Below, piece by piece: positions 46,953 through 56,101 of a stretch of DNA of 64,000 nucleotides (its first letter is position 1; each line of letters opens with the position of its first letter). The stretch lies in contig NZ_JABWRD020000001.1 of assembly GCF_014268785.2 (NCBI RefSeq), positions 1,749,001 through 1,813,000 on the forward strand. The letters are read 5' to 3'. The DNA is from Pseudomonas shirazensis (GTDB lineage Bacteria > Pseudomonadota > Gammaproteobacteria > Pseudomonadales > Pseudomonadaceae). The position numbers were made by a program, and so were the translations under genes. The notes beneath the pieces were generated by a model. It was not told the origin of the DNA. It saw nothing but the letters and a program-made list of their open reading frames with translations, and made no database searches.

Positions 46953-49717
46953 AAGCCTTGACCGCCACTGTGCGCCTGCAATTGCACAGCGACTTCACCC
47001 TTGACGATGCAGTGCCGCTGGTGCCGTATTTTGCCCGCCTGGGCATCAGCCATGTGTACGCCTCGCCGATCCTCAAGGCCCGCGCCGGGTCACGTCATGG
47101 CTATGACGTGGTCGACCCGACCCAGATCAACCCGGAGCTGGGTGGCGAGGCGGCTTTGCTGCGCCTGGTCGCCGCCCTGCGCAAGCACGGCATGGGCTTC
47201 ATTCTCGACACCGTGTCCAACCACATGGCCGTCGGTGGCGCCGACAACCCCTGGTGGCAGAGCCTGTTGGCCTGGGGTCGACGCAGCCCCTACGCCGAAT
47301 TCTTCGATATCCAGTGGCACTCCGCCGACCCGCTGCTGGCCGGTCAACTGCTGCTGCCGTTTCTCGGCAGCGATTATGGCCAGGCCCTGCAGAACGGCGA
47401 ACTGCCGCTGACCTTCGATGCCACGACCGGCATGCTCGAGGTTGCTCATTACGATCACCGCTTCCCGATCTGTCCGGCTGATTACGGCCAGATCCTCAGC
47501 CACATTCCACAGCTGCAAGACCTGGCTCAGCACTTCAGTGCCTTGCGCGGTTCGGCGCAGCCGCTGATAGACGCTCAGGCTCTGCACGCCGAACTGGCCC
47601 GCCGGGTCAATGCCGGCACCTCGCTGGAGCAAGCCTTGGCCGCCTTCGACAGCAGCAGCGAGCAAGGCTTCCATCGCCTGCACGAGCTGCTCGAACGGCA
47701 AAGCTACCGTCTGGCCAGCTGGCGCACCGCTGCCGACGACATCAACTGGCGGCGCTTCTTCGACATCAACGAGCTGGGAGGCCTGCGCGTTGAGCGTTCG
47801 GTGGTGTTCGAGGCGACTCATGCGAAGCTGTTCGAGCTGATCGAACGCGGCCTGGTCGATGGCCTGCGCATCGACCATATCGATGGCCTTGCCGACCCTC
47901 GTGGTTACTGCCGCAAACTGCGCCGACGGGTCGACGGCCTGCTCGCCGCCCGGCCAGTGGAAGCCGCCGTGGAGCACTTCCCGATCTACGTGGAGAAAAT
48001 CCTCGGCGTCGACGAGCACTTGCATCAGGACTGGTTGACCGACGGCACCACCGGTTACGAGTTCATGAACCAGGTGTCGCTGGTGCAGCACGACCCGGCC
48101 GGTGAGGCGCCGTTGACCGAGCTTTGGCGCGAAGTCAGCGAACGCCCCGAGTTCGAGGAAGAAGTCCGTCAGGCGCGCAGACTGGTGCTCAACGCGAGCC
48201 TGGCCGGCGACTGCGAATCGGTGGCGCAGGCCTTGTTGCAAGTGGCCCGCGACGACCTGATGACCCGCGACCTGACCCTGGGCGCGATTCGCCGCGCCTT
48301 GCAGGCGTTGGTCGAGCACTACTCGGTGTACCGCACCTACATCAATGCCCTCGGCCGCCCTGCCGAAGACGAAGCGTTCTTCCAACAGGCCCTGCTTGCC
48401 GCCCGGCAGACCCTCAGCGAAGCCGACTGGCCGCTGCTGGCCCAGCTCGAGCAGTGGCTCGGCGGCCAGCGCTGGCGCAGCCTGCCACCGGGCCGGGCGC
48501 GCAAGCAGCTGCGCCATGCCTGTGTGCGCTTCCAGCAACTGACCGCGCCCAGCGCCGCCAAAGCGGTTGAAGACACCGCCTTCTATCGCTCGGCGCGGCT
48601 GTTGTCGCGCAATGACGTCGGCTTTGAAGCCGAGCGATTCAGCGCACCGCCCGAGGCGTTCCATGAAGAAGCGCAGCGGCGCCTGCGTGATTTCCCCGAC
48701 AACCTGCTGGCCACCGCCACCCACGACCACAAACGCGGTGAAGATTGCCGTGCTCGGCTGGCCGTGCTCAGCGAACGCGGGCCGTGGCTGGCGGGCCGTG
48801 TCGAGCACTGGCGCGAACTGGCCGAGCCGCTGCGCGAGGCCCTGAACGATGGCCCGGCGCCGAGCCCGGGCGACGAGCTGATGCTGTATCAGACCCTGCT
48901 CGGCAGCTGGCCGCTGCACCTTGATCTGAACGATCTAGGCGCGTTGGAGCAATACGCCGAGCGCATCCGTCAGTGGCAACAAAAAGCCCTGCGTGAAGCC
49001 AAACTGCGCAGCGCCTGGAGTGCTCCGAACGAGGCCTACGAGGCCGCCTCGGCGGCGTTTGTCGATGGCCTGTTGCTGGAGCGTGATCACCAGCAACTGC
49101 GCAATTCCCTGGCTGAAGCTGCACAGGCGCTGGCCTGCCCTGGCGCACTCAACGGCCTGGCCCAGACCCTGCTGCGGATGACCTCTCCGGGCGTGCCAGA
49201 CCTGTATCAAGGCAACGAGTACTGGGACTTCAGCCTGGTCGACCCGGACAACCGGCGCCCGGTCGACTACGCTCTGAGACGGGCCACGCTGGATGCCAGC
49301 ACGCCACTGGCCGCGCTGCTTGGGCAATGGCGCGATGGGCGCATCAAGCAAGCGCTGATCGCCGAGGTGCTTGACCTGCGCATGGCGCACCCGCAGCTGT
49401 TCCGCCGTGGTGACTACCTGCCGCTGGAGGTACAGGGCGAACATGCCGACAAGGTCCTCGCGTTTGCCCGTGTTGCCGAGGGCGAGCGCGCCATCGTGGT
49501 GGTGCCGCGCCTGGCCAGCAGCTTGCTGGGCACTGCCAGCACACCGTTGATCCCAGCGCAGAACTGGGGCAACACACAGCTGATTCTGCCGTTTGCCGAG
49601 TCCACTGCACATTGGACTGGACTTTTTGCGAGCCGCGCGGTCAGCCCTACTAGAGCGCTGAATTTGCGCGACGTATTGGCGGAATGCCCGGTCAATCTGT
49701 TGATACAACAATCTTGA
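46949..49717 (+). CDS. treY: Malto-oligosyltrehalose synthase
   Basis: A 922-residue GH13 enzyme that turns the reducing end of a maltodextrin into a trehalose unit. The N-terminus has LGISHVYASPILKARAGSRH and GFILDTVSNHMAVGG. The catalytic site is visible at Asp309 (GLRIDHIDGLADPRGY) and Glu349 (IYVEKILG). Family motifs such as TATHDHKRGEDCRAR and PGVPDLYQGNEYWD lie farther along. Its start overlaps malQ by 4 bases. The length is slightly above the usual 700-850, mainly in the C-terminal half. Confidence 0.94.
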   Translation: MKALTATVRLQLHSDFTLDDAVPLVPYFARLGISHVYASPILKARAGSRHGYDVVDPTQINPELGGEAALLRLVAALRKHGMGFILDTVSNHMAVGGADNPWWQSLLAWGRRSPYAEFFDIQWHSADPLLAGQLLLPFLGSDYGQALQNGELPLTFDATTGMLEVAHYDHRFPICPADYGQILSHIPQLQDLAQHFSALRGSAQPLIDAQALHAELARRVNAGTSLEQALAAFDSSSEQGFHRLHELLERQSYRLASWRTAADDINWRRFFDINELGGLRVERSVVFEATHAKLFELIERGLVDGLRIDHIDGLADPRGYCRKLRRRVDGLLAARPVEAAVEHFPIYVEKILGVDEHLHQDWLTDGTTGYEFMNQVSLVQHDPAGEAPLTELWREVSERPEFEEEVRQARRLVLNASLAGDCESVAQALLQVARDDLMTRDLTLGAIRRALQALVEHYSVYRTYINALGRPAEDEAFFQQALLAARQTLSEADWPLLAQLEQWLGGQRWRSLPPGRARKQLRHACVRFQQLTAPSAAKAVEDTAFYRSARLLSRNDVGFEAERFSAPPEAFHEEAQRRLRDFPDNLLATATHDHKRGEDCRARLAVLSERGPWLAGRVEHWRELAEPLREALNDGPAPSPGDELMLYQTLLGSWPLHLDLNDLGALEQYAERIRQWQQKALREAKLRSAWSAPNEAYEAASAAFVDGLLLERDHQQLRNSLAEAAQALACPGALNGLAQTLLRMTSPGVPDLYQGNEYWDFSLVDPDNRRPVDYALRRATLDASTPLAALLGQWRDGRIKQALIAEVLDLRMAHPQLFRRGDYLPLEVQGEHADKVLAFARVAEGERAIVVVPRLASSLLGTASTPLIPAQNWGNTQLILPFAESTAHWTGLFASRAVSPTRALNLRDVLAECPVNLLIQQS

Positions 49718-49731
49718 GTATCAGGAGCGTC

Positions 49732-50052
49732 ATGATGAGTGCCAACGAAAAGCGTATTCGCCAGTTTGCCTACGAAATCTGGGAGTCCGAAGGCAAGCCA
49801 GAGGGTCATGAGGAACGCCATTGGGAAATGGCCCGCAAGCTCGTCGAAGCGGAAGCCAGTTCGCCCCAGGCCGAGCCCCGTAAAAAACCTGCAGCCAAGC
49901 CCAAGGCCGCTGCCGAGCCCAAAGCTGCCGCGCAGCCAAAGCCCAGCGCCGCCCAGAGCAAAGCAGCACAGGCCAAACCTGCCGCCAGCGCAGCAGAAAA
50001 GCCAGCCGCCGCGAAGAAGCCTCGCACTGCGAAGAAACCTGCCGGCAGCTGA
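49732..50052 (+). CDS. DUF2934 protein with a Lys/Ala/Pro-rich tail
   Basis: A 106-residue protein. Residues 1-40 form a DUF2934 domain (EKRIRQFAYEIWESEGKPEG, then HEERHWEMARKLVE). The rest is a low-complexity, strongly basic tail of Lys, Ala and Pro (KPAAKPKAAAEPKAAAQPK and further), like histone H1-type tails, which suggests DNA, RNA or polyphosphate binding. Two ATGs (49732 and 49735) precede the domain; AGGAG sits 7 bases from the second. It lies between treY and glgX, only 15 bases after the treY stop. The function of DUF2934 is unknown. Confidence 0.8.
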   Translation: MMSANEKRIRQFAYEIWESEGKPEGHEERHWEMARKLVEAEASSPQAEPRKKPAAKPKAAAEPKAAAQPKPSAAQSKAAQAKPAASAAEKPAAAKKPRTAKKPAGS

Positions 50053-50094
50053 AACGCAACACATGCGTAGCGGTTGAGCCCAACGCCTCCAGTA

Positions 50095-50137
50095 CCCCGG
50101 CGCCGTCCTGCGAAGCAAGTTTGCAGCGGCGCCGGGG
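50095..50137. terminator. Long GC-rich hairpin before glgX
   Basis: CCCCGGCGCCG (50095-50105) pairs with CGGCGCCGGGG (50127-50137) over 11 bp, and an inner CTGCGAA/TTTGCAG pair extends the structure. No T run follows, so it may attenuate or stabilise RNA and need not terminate. It separates the treY-DUF2934 genes from glgX. Confidence 0.55.
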
Positions 50138-50203
50138 CTGGCTTCAGCTACCCGCCGTACGACCACCTTTGCCCACCCATTCCCCTTGCCATCGAGGTCT
50201 GCC

Positions 50204-52357
50204 ATGAGCCCCCGTGCCCAAAAGAAAACCCGCTCCGTTGCTCCCTCGCGCATTCGCGAGGGCATGCCCTTCCCCCTCGGTGCTACCTGGGACGGCCTGG
50301 GCGTCAACTTCGCCTTGTTCTCGGCCAACGCCACCAAGGTTGAACTGTGCATCTTCGATTCCAGCGGTGAGCAGGAGCTCGAGCGTATCGAGCTGCCTGA
50401 GTACACCGACGAGATCTATCACGGCTACCTGCCAGACGCTCACCCGGGGCTGGTTTACGGCTACCGTGTGTATGGCCCGTACGAGCCGCAGAACGGTCAT
50501 CGTTTCAACCCTAACAAGCTGTTGATCGACCCCTACGCCAAACAGTTGGTCGGCACCCTGAAGTGGTCCGAAGCGCTGTTCGGCTACACCATCGGCCATC
50601 CCGATGGCGACCTGTCGTTCGACGAGCGTGACAGCGCCCCGTTCGTGCCCAAGTGCAAGGTCATCGACCCCGCCTTTACCTGGGGCCGCGACCACCGGGT
50701 GCAGGTGCCGTGGGATCAGACCATCATCTACGAAGCCCATACCCGTGGCATCAGCATGCGCCACCCTTCGGTGCCGGAAGAGCTGCGCGGCACCTTCGCC
50801 GGTCTGGCCAACGATGATCTGCTCAAGCACATCAAGGATCTGGGCGTTTCGTCGATCGAGCTGCTGCCGATCCACGCCTTCGTCAACGACCAGCACCTGC
50901 TGGAAAAGGACCTGAGCAACTACTGGGGCTACAACAGCATCGCCTTCTTCGCGCCGCACCCGGCGTACCTGGCCAGCGGCAAGATCGCCGAGTTCAAGGA
51001 GATGGTCGCGCACCTGCACAACGCCGACCTCGAAGTGATCCTCGATGTGGTCTACAACCACACCGCCGAGGGCAACGAGCAAGGCCCGACGCTGTCGATG
51101 CGCGGTATCGACAACGCCTCGTACTACCGCCTGATGCCGGATGACAAGCGCTACTACATCAACGACTCCGGCACCGGCAACACCCTCGACCTGAGCCACC
51201 CGTGCGTACTGCAACTGGTCACCGACTCGCTGCGCTACTGGGCCGGCGAGATGCGCGTGGACGGCTTCCGCTTCGACCTGGCGACCATCCTCGGCCGGTA
51301 CCATGATGGCTATAACGAGCGCCACAGCTTCCTCGTCGCCTGCCGCCAGGACCCGCTGCTGAGCCAGGTCAAGCTGATCGCCGAGCCGTGGGACTGCGGC
51401 CCGGGCGGTTACCAGGTTGGCAACTTTGCGCCGGGCTGGGCCGAATGGAACGACCGCTTCCGCGACACCGTGCGCAGCTTCTGGAAAGGCGACGAAGGCC
51501 AGCTGGCCGACTTTGCCGCGCGCATGACAGCCTCCGGCGACATGTTCAACAACCGCGGCCGGCGCCCGTATTCTTCGGTCAACTTCATCACCGCCCACGA
51601 CGGCTTTACCCTGCGTGACCTGGTCTCGTACAACGACAAGCACAACGAAGACAACGACGAGAACAACCAGGACGGCACCAGCAACAACATGTCGTGGAAC
51701 TGCGGCGTCGAAGGGCCGACCGAAGATCCCGAGATCGCCGCCCTGCGCATGCGCCAGATGCGCAACTTCTTCTCTACCCTGCTGCTTGCCCAAGGCACGC
51801 CGATGATCGTTGCCGGTGACGAGTTCAGCCGCACCCAGCACGGCAACAACAATGCCTATTGCCAGGACAGCGAGATCGGCTGGATCAACTGGGACCTGGA
51901 CGAAGAAGGTAGCGAACTGCTGGCCTTCGTCAAACGCCTCACCCGCCTGCGCCTGAAGTACCCGGTGCTGCGTCGCTCGCGCTTCCTGGTCGGCGATTAT
52001 AACGAAGCGATTGGCGTCAAGGATGTCACCTGGCTGGCGCCGGATGGCAACGAGATGAGCGTCGAGCAATGGGAAGATCCGCACGGGCGGTGCCTGGGCA
52101 TGCTCATCGATGGCCGTGCGCAGGTCAGCGGCATCGCCCGCCCAGGCTCGGAGGCCACCGTGCTGCTGATCGTCAACTCGCACCACGACAAGGTGCCGTT
52201 CCTGCTGCCTTCGGTGCCACAGGGCGAGCACTGGAACTGCCTGATCGACACCGACCGACCTGAGCTGCGCAAGGCTGAGCGGCTGGAGTTCGGCACCACC
52301 TTCGAGGTGACCGGCCGTTCGTTCCTGCTGATGGTGCTGGAGCGGGACGAAGACTGA
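50204..52357 (+). CDS. glgX: Glycogen debranching enzyme (GlgX type)
   Basis: A 717-residue GH13 debranching enzyme, which removes short alpha-1,6 side chains from glycogen. A CBM48 domain at the N-terminus (PFPLGATWDGLGVNFALFSA) precedes the barrel. Catalytic residues are Asp358 (RVDGFRFDLATILG), Glu394 (LIAEPWDCGPGGYQVG) and Asp466 (FITAHDGFTLRDLV). The start ATG at 50204 has GAGGT upstream; the frame from 50186 adds six residues. It comes after treY and the DUF2934 gene, and its product's short chains would feed MalQ and TreY. Confidence 0.94.
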   Translation: MSPRAQKKTRSVAPSRIREGMPFPLGATWDGLGVNFALFSANATKVELCIFDSSGEQELERIELPEYTDEIYHGYLPDAHPGLVYGYRVYGPYEPQNGHRFNPNKLLIDPYAKQLVGTLKWSEALFGYTIGHPDGDLSFDERDSAPFVPKCKVIDPAFTWGRDHRVQVPWDQTIIYEAHTRGISMRHPSVPEELRGTFAGLANDDLLKHIKDLGVSSIELLPIHAFVNDQHLLEKDLSNYWGYNSIAFFAPHPAYLASGKIAEFKEMVAHLHNADLEVILDVVYNHTAEGNEQGPTLSMRGIDNASYYRLMPDDKRYYINDSGTGNTLDLSHPCVLQLVTDSLRYWAGEMRVDGFRFDLATILGRYHDGYNERHSFLVACRQDPLLSQVKLIAEPWDCGPGGYQVGNFAPGWAEWNDRFRDTVRSFWKGDEGQLADFAARMTASGDMFNNRGRRPYSSVNFITAHDGFTLRDLVSYNDKHNEDNDENNQDGTSNNMSWNCGVEGPTEDPEIAALRMRQMRNFFSTLLLAQGTPMIVAGDEFSRTQHGNNNAYCQDSEIGWINWDLDEEGSELLAFVKRLTRLRLKYPVLRRSRFLVGDYNEAIGVKDVTWLAPDGNEMSVEQWEDPHGRCLGMLIDGRAQVSGIARPGSEATVLLIVNSHHDKVPFLLPSVPQGEHWNCLIDTDRPELRKAERLEFGTTFEVTGRSFLLMVLERDED

Positions 52358-52762
52358 GTGCGGGTGATGGCTGATGCACCTCTGCTGCGCTGTATCGCTG
52401 CAGAGGTGCAGGTCACACACCGAAAAGTCACACGCCGCTAGCAATGTTTCGGCATAGCCAATTCAGGGCAAATAGCGATCCTCGCTATGCGCCTTGAATT
52501 GTTCAACGATTCCAATCCTTTACCTCCATTTACAGTTCATCCACACGCCCTTCACAGATTCTTGACGCAAGCGCTGCGGTCTCCTTAGCTGAACTTACCA
52601 ACTGTAGTAAATACTTCGCGTCGGGCGCTCTGGCGCGCGCCTTCGTGCGCGTTGAACACGCCCTGCGTGCTGGTTTGGGTCGCCCTCTGATGTGTGCCGT
52701 ACAGCCCGTGACAACAGGCCAGGTCCCTTGGCTGTATTCAATGACAACAGAGGAGAACCGCC
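52358..52762. promoter_or_regulatory. Intergenic region before the barrel gene
   Basis: A 405-base region without a supported gene. TGCACCTCTGC (52375-52385) pairs with GCAGAGGTGCA (52400-52410) as an 11-bp hairpin after the glgX stop. The rest contains AT-rich stretches around 52440-52610 where the promoter of the barrel gene is likely, but no convincing -35/-10 pair was picked. AGGAGA lies before the ATG at 52763. Confidence 0.55.
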
Positions 52763-53839
52763 ATGAACAAGACAGCGCATCCATCACGGATGGAGCATGT
52801 TTTCTACGCGGTTTCCACGTCGCTGCTTCTGGCAACCCCGGTGGAAACTTTTGCTTTCGATCAGCAGGACGACGAGCCCTTCGCCAGCCTCTTGCAGCAA
52901 CCGGCTCCGGCGCAGTTTTCGCTTGATCCGGTCAGCGCCAGCGGCTTGAACATCAATACCCTGAGCGCCCTCTCAGAACGGCTGAGCGGGCGTCAGCAGC
53001 GGCCCCTGCCTGACGTGGACGGCAACCAATGGGCACAGCTTTTTCCCGGCCTGCCGCGCAGCAGCGCCCCAATGCAAAATCAGCTCGAAGCCCGCAGCCA
53101 GCAGTTGATCGTCGGACCTGATCTGCTGGTGCGCGAATCATCCGCCGGCAACCTGCACCGCGCCGGCATCTTCGCCGGCCAGAACAACCTGCAGAGCTCG
53201 TTCAACGGCATGCGCCCGCTGCTTGGCGACAAGCAGCGCAATGCAGTCAGCCTCAGCGGCGAAAGCCTGGGCGTGTACTGGAGCATGAGCAATGACAAGG
53301 GCTGGCACCTGGATGCCGTGGCCATGGGCACGCGCATCGACGTCAGCGGCCGCAGCGACAGCGGCCAGCGCCTGGACGATAGCGGTCACGCCATGACCTT
53401 CTCGGTCGAGGGCGGTTTGCCTATTGGTCTGGGTGGTGGCTGGGTGATCGAGCCGCAGGCGCAATTGATCAATCAGCAGTTCTTCCCCGGTAGCCAGGCG
53501 CAGGAGGCGACGTTGCAGGCGTTCGACAGCCAGCCGAACTGGAGCGGCCGCGTCGGGGCCAAACTGTCGGCCCGTTATGATGTACGCGGAACGCCGGTCG
53601 AACCCTACCTGCGGACAGACGTCTGGTACGACTTCAGCAACGCCGATGGCGTACAGCTGGATCAGGTCGACAAGATTTCCAGCTCGCGCAAGTCGACCAC
53701 GGTCGAACTTGGCCTGGGGCTGGTGGCGCGGATGACGCCGGATGTGGCGCTGTTCGTCAGCGCCGACTACAGCAGCGACGTCGACGACAATGATCTGAAT
53801 GGGCTGATTGGCAGCCTGGGTGTGAAGATGCGCTGGTGA
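52763..53839 (+). CDS. Outer-membrane autotransporter-type beta-barrel, passenger absent
   Basis: A 358-residue exported protein. An N-terminal extension (MNKTAHPSRMEHVFYAVSTS) with a hydrophobic stretch to about residue 30 is followed by a short 70-residue linker. From about residue 105 (NLHRAGIFAGQNNLQSSFNG) the sequence looks like an autotransporter (pertactin-type) translocation barrel with alternating amphipathic strands and the C-terminal aromatic GSLGVKMRW. No passenger domain precedes it. The N-terminal linker, or some surface loop, may be the functional part. It lies between glgX and glgB with no obvious functional link. Confidence 0.75.
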   Translation: MNKTAHPSRMEHVFYAVSTSLLLATPVETFAFDQQDDEPFASLLQQPAPAQFSLDPVSASGLNINTLSALSERLSGRQQRPLPDVDGNQWAQLFPGLPRSSAPMQNQLEARSQQLIVGPDLLVRESSAGNLHRAGIFAGQNNLQSSFNGMRPLLGDKQRNAVSLSGESLGVYWSMSNDKGWHLDAVAMGTRIDVSGRSDSGQRLDDSGHAMTFSVEGGLPIGLGGGWVIEPQAQLINQQFFPGSQAQEATLQAFDSQPNWSGRVGAKLSARYDVRGTPVEPYLRTDVWYDFSNADGVQLDQVDKISSSRKSTTVELGLGLVARMTPDVALFVSADYSSDVDDNDLNGLIGSLGVKMRW

Positions 53840-53844
53840 ACCGA

Positions 53845-53881
53845 TCCGGGCAAGCTGCAGCGAGGCTGCGGCTTGCCCGGA
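53845..53881. terminator. Bidirectional terminator between the barrel gene and glgB
   Basis: TCCGGGCAAGC (53845-53855) pairs with GCTTGCCCGGA (53871-53881), with inner TGCAG/CTGCG also pairing. It lies between two convergent stop codons and could serve both strands. Confidence 0.75.
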
Positions 53882-53887
53882 CTGGAT

Positions 53888-56101
53888 TCAGCTGGCTGGC
53901 TTAAGCACCAGTACGCCCAGTGGCGGCAGGTTCAGCGCCAACGACAGCGGCTGCCCATGAGCCGGCAGCGCTTCAGTCGCTACGGCGCCCAGATTGCCGA
54001 CGTTGGAGCCGGCGTACTCCTGTGCGTCGGTGTTGAGCAGCTCTTGCCAGTGCTCAGCAAACGGCACGCCAACCCGGTAGCCCTCACGCGGCACTGGGGT
54101 GAAGTTGGCCACGACCAGCAATGGCTCGCCACTGCTGCTCCAGCGTAACCAGGCAAATACACTGTTCTGCGCGTCGTCGCCGATCAGCCACTGGAAGCCC
54201 TGAGGCTGGCAGTCCTGCTCGTGCAATGCCGGCAGTTCGCGGTACAGGCGGTTGAGGTCGCCAACCAGCTGTTTGACGCCCTGGTGCTCGGAGTACTGCA
54301 GCAGGTACCAATCCAGCTGCTGGTCATGGTTCCACTCACGCCACTGACCAAACTCACAGCCCATGAACAGCAGCTTCTTGCCTGGGTGCATCCACATGAA
54401 TGCCAGGTAGGCGCGCAGGTTGGCAAACTTCTGCCAGCGGTCACCGGGCATCTTGTCGATCAGCGAATGCTTGCCATGCACCACTTCGTCGTGGGAAATC
54501 GGCAGGATGAAATGCTCGGAGTAGGCATAGATCAGGCCGAAGCTCATCTCGTTGTGGTGGTGATTGCGGTGTACCGGGTCGTTCTGGATGTAGTGCAGGG
54601 TGTCGTGCATCCAGCCCATGTTCCACTTGTAGTCAAAGCCCAGGCCGCCCTGCTGGGACGGTTGGCTGACGCCGGGCCAAGAGGTGGATTCCTCGGCGAT
54701 AACCAAGGCCCCAGGCGCCTCATGGGCAACCACGCCGTTGAGGTGACGCAGGAAGTCGATGGCCTCCAGGTTCTCGCGCCCGCCATGGCGGTTGGGCACC
54801 CACTCGCCGGCCTTGCGCGAATAGTCGCGGTAGAGCATCGAGGCCACGGCATCGACGCGCAGGCCGTCGATATGGAAGTGCTTCAGCCAGTGCAGCGCCG
54901 AGGCCATCATGAACCCACGCACCTCGTTGCGGCCGAGGTTGTAGATCAGCGTGTTCCAGTCCTGATGGAAGCCCTCCAGTGGGTTTTCGTACTCATACAA
55001 CGCAGTCCCGTCAAAGCGCGCCAGGCCGTGCTCATCGGTCGGGAAATGCGCCGGCACCCAGTCGAGAATCACGCCGATGCCGCCCTGGTGGCAGGCATCG
55101 ATGAAGGCAGCAAAATCTTCGGCAGTGCCGTAGCGCGACGTCGGTGCGAACATCGACAGCGGCTGGTATCCCCACGAGCCCCCGAACGGGTGCTCCATGA
55201 TCGGCAGCATCTCGATGTGGGTGAAACCCAGCTCCTGCACATAGGGCACCAGGCGCTCGGCCAGCTCACGCCAGTTATACAGTCGGGCTACTTCACCGCT
55301 GTCATTGAGCTCGCACTGCCACGAGCCCACGTGCAGCTCGTAGATCGACAGCGGCGCGTTGTAGGCATGGCGCTGGGCGCGTTGCTCCATCCAGTCCTGG
55401 TCGCGCCATTCGTGGCCCAACGGGCCGGCCACTTTCGAGGCAGTGCTGGGCGGCAGCTCGGTGGCGCGTGCCAACGGGTCGGCCTTGAGCGGCAGCACGC
55501 CATCCTGGCCGAGCACTTCGAACTTGTAGGTCTCGCCAACGCCCAGGCGCGGCAGAAACAATTCCCAGACCCCGGCGCCATGGCGCAGCCGCATCGGGTG
55601 GCGGCGGCCGTCCCAGTTGTTGAAATGGCCGACGACCGAGACCCGCTTGGCGTTCGGCGCCCACACCGAGAACAGCACGCCGTCGACGCCGTCGACCTGC
55701 ATTGGCTGGGCGCCAAAACGCCCGGCCAGGTCACGGTGATTGCCCTCGGCAAACAGGTGCATGTCGATGTCGCCCAGCTGCGGGCCGAAACTGTACGGGT
55801 CTTCGGTGACCTGTTCACCACCGGCCCAGTTGATTACCAGTTGATAGTCCTGCGGCTGCGCCATGTGGGCGCTGAACAAACCGGGCAAGCTGCCCTGTTG
55901 CATTTCGGCAAGCACGCTGCCGTCGCTGCGCGAAATGACTTTGGCGCTCAGCGCGGCGGGTAGAAAAGCACGCACGAACTGTCCGCCCGCACCGTCCGGG
56001 TGCGGGCCGAGCACGGCAAATGGATCGGCGTGCTCGGCGCGGGCCAGGGCGTCGATGTCCCGTTGCCGAAGGCCGCCGTTGTCACGCTTGGTTGCGTTCA
56101 T
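53888..56101 (-). CDS. glgB: 1,4-alpha-glucan branching enzyme
   Basis: A 737-residue GH13 branching enzyme, which adds alpha-1,6 branches. It has the GlgB N-domain ([12 protein letters not shown] and [20 protein letters not shown]), a CBM48 domain and a catalytic barrel with Asp417 ([17 protein letters not shown]), Glu470 ([12 protein letters not shown]) and Asp538 (SHDEVVHGK). The length fits E. coli GlgB (728). It directly follows the TreS-maltokinase gene (TAAATG), so the operon glgE-treS-glgB is translationally linked. Confidence 0.95.
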   Translation of the reverse strand: MNATKRDNGGLRQRDIDALARAEHADPFAVLGPHPDGAGGQFVRAFLPAALSAKVISRSDGSVLAEMQQGSLPGLFSAHMAQPQDYQLVINWAGGEQVTEDPYSFGPQLGDIDMHLFAEGNHRDLAGRFGAQPMQVDGVDGVLFSVWAPNAKRVSVVGHFNNWDGRRHPMRLRHGAGVWELFLPRLGVGETYKFEVLGQDGVLPLKADPLARATELPPSTASKVAGPLGHEWRDQDWMEQRAQRHAYNAPLSIYELHVGSWQCELNDSGEVARLYNWRELAERLVPYVQELGFTHIEMLPIMEHPFGGSWGYQPLSMFAPTSRYGTAEDFAAFIDACHQGGIGVILDWVPAHFPTDEHGLARFDGTALYEYENPLEGFHQDWNTLIYNLGRNEVRGFMMASALHWLKHFHIDGLRVDAVASMLYRDYSRKAGEWVPNRHGGRENLEAIDFLRHLNGVVAHEAPGALVIAEESTSWPGVSQPSQQGGLGFDYKWNMGWMHDTLHYIQNDPVHRNHHHNEMSFGLIYAYSEHFILPISHDEVVHGKHSLIDKMPGDRWQKFANLRAYLAFMWMHPGKKLLFMGCEFGQWREWNHDQQLDWYLLQYSEHQGVKQLVGDLNRLYRELPALHEQDCQPQGFQWLIGDDAQNSVFAWLRWSSSGEPLLVVANFTPVPREGYRVGVPFAEHWQELLNTDAQEYAGSNVGNLGAVATEALPAHGQPLSLALNLPPLGVLVLKPAS

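Noticed and set aside
47090..48919. Long minus-strand frame (609 codons) opposite treY
   Set aside because: Antisense shadow of treY with no motif and no operon logic.
50144..52444. Long minus-strand frame (766 codons) opposite glgX
   Set aside because: Antisense shadow of glgX. It has Val/Ala/Gln/His-rich composition with no family motif, and the glgX catalytic residues are on the plus strand.
54221..55963. Plus-strand frame (580 codons) opposite glgB
   Set aside because: Shadow of glgB; it has no domain and its composition follows the reverse complement of the glgB codons.
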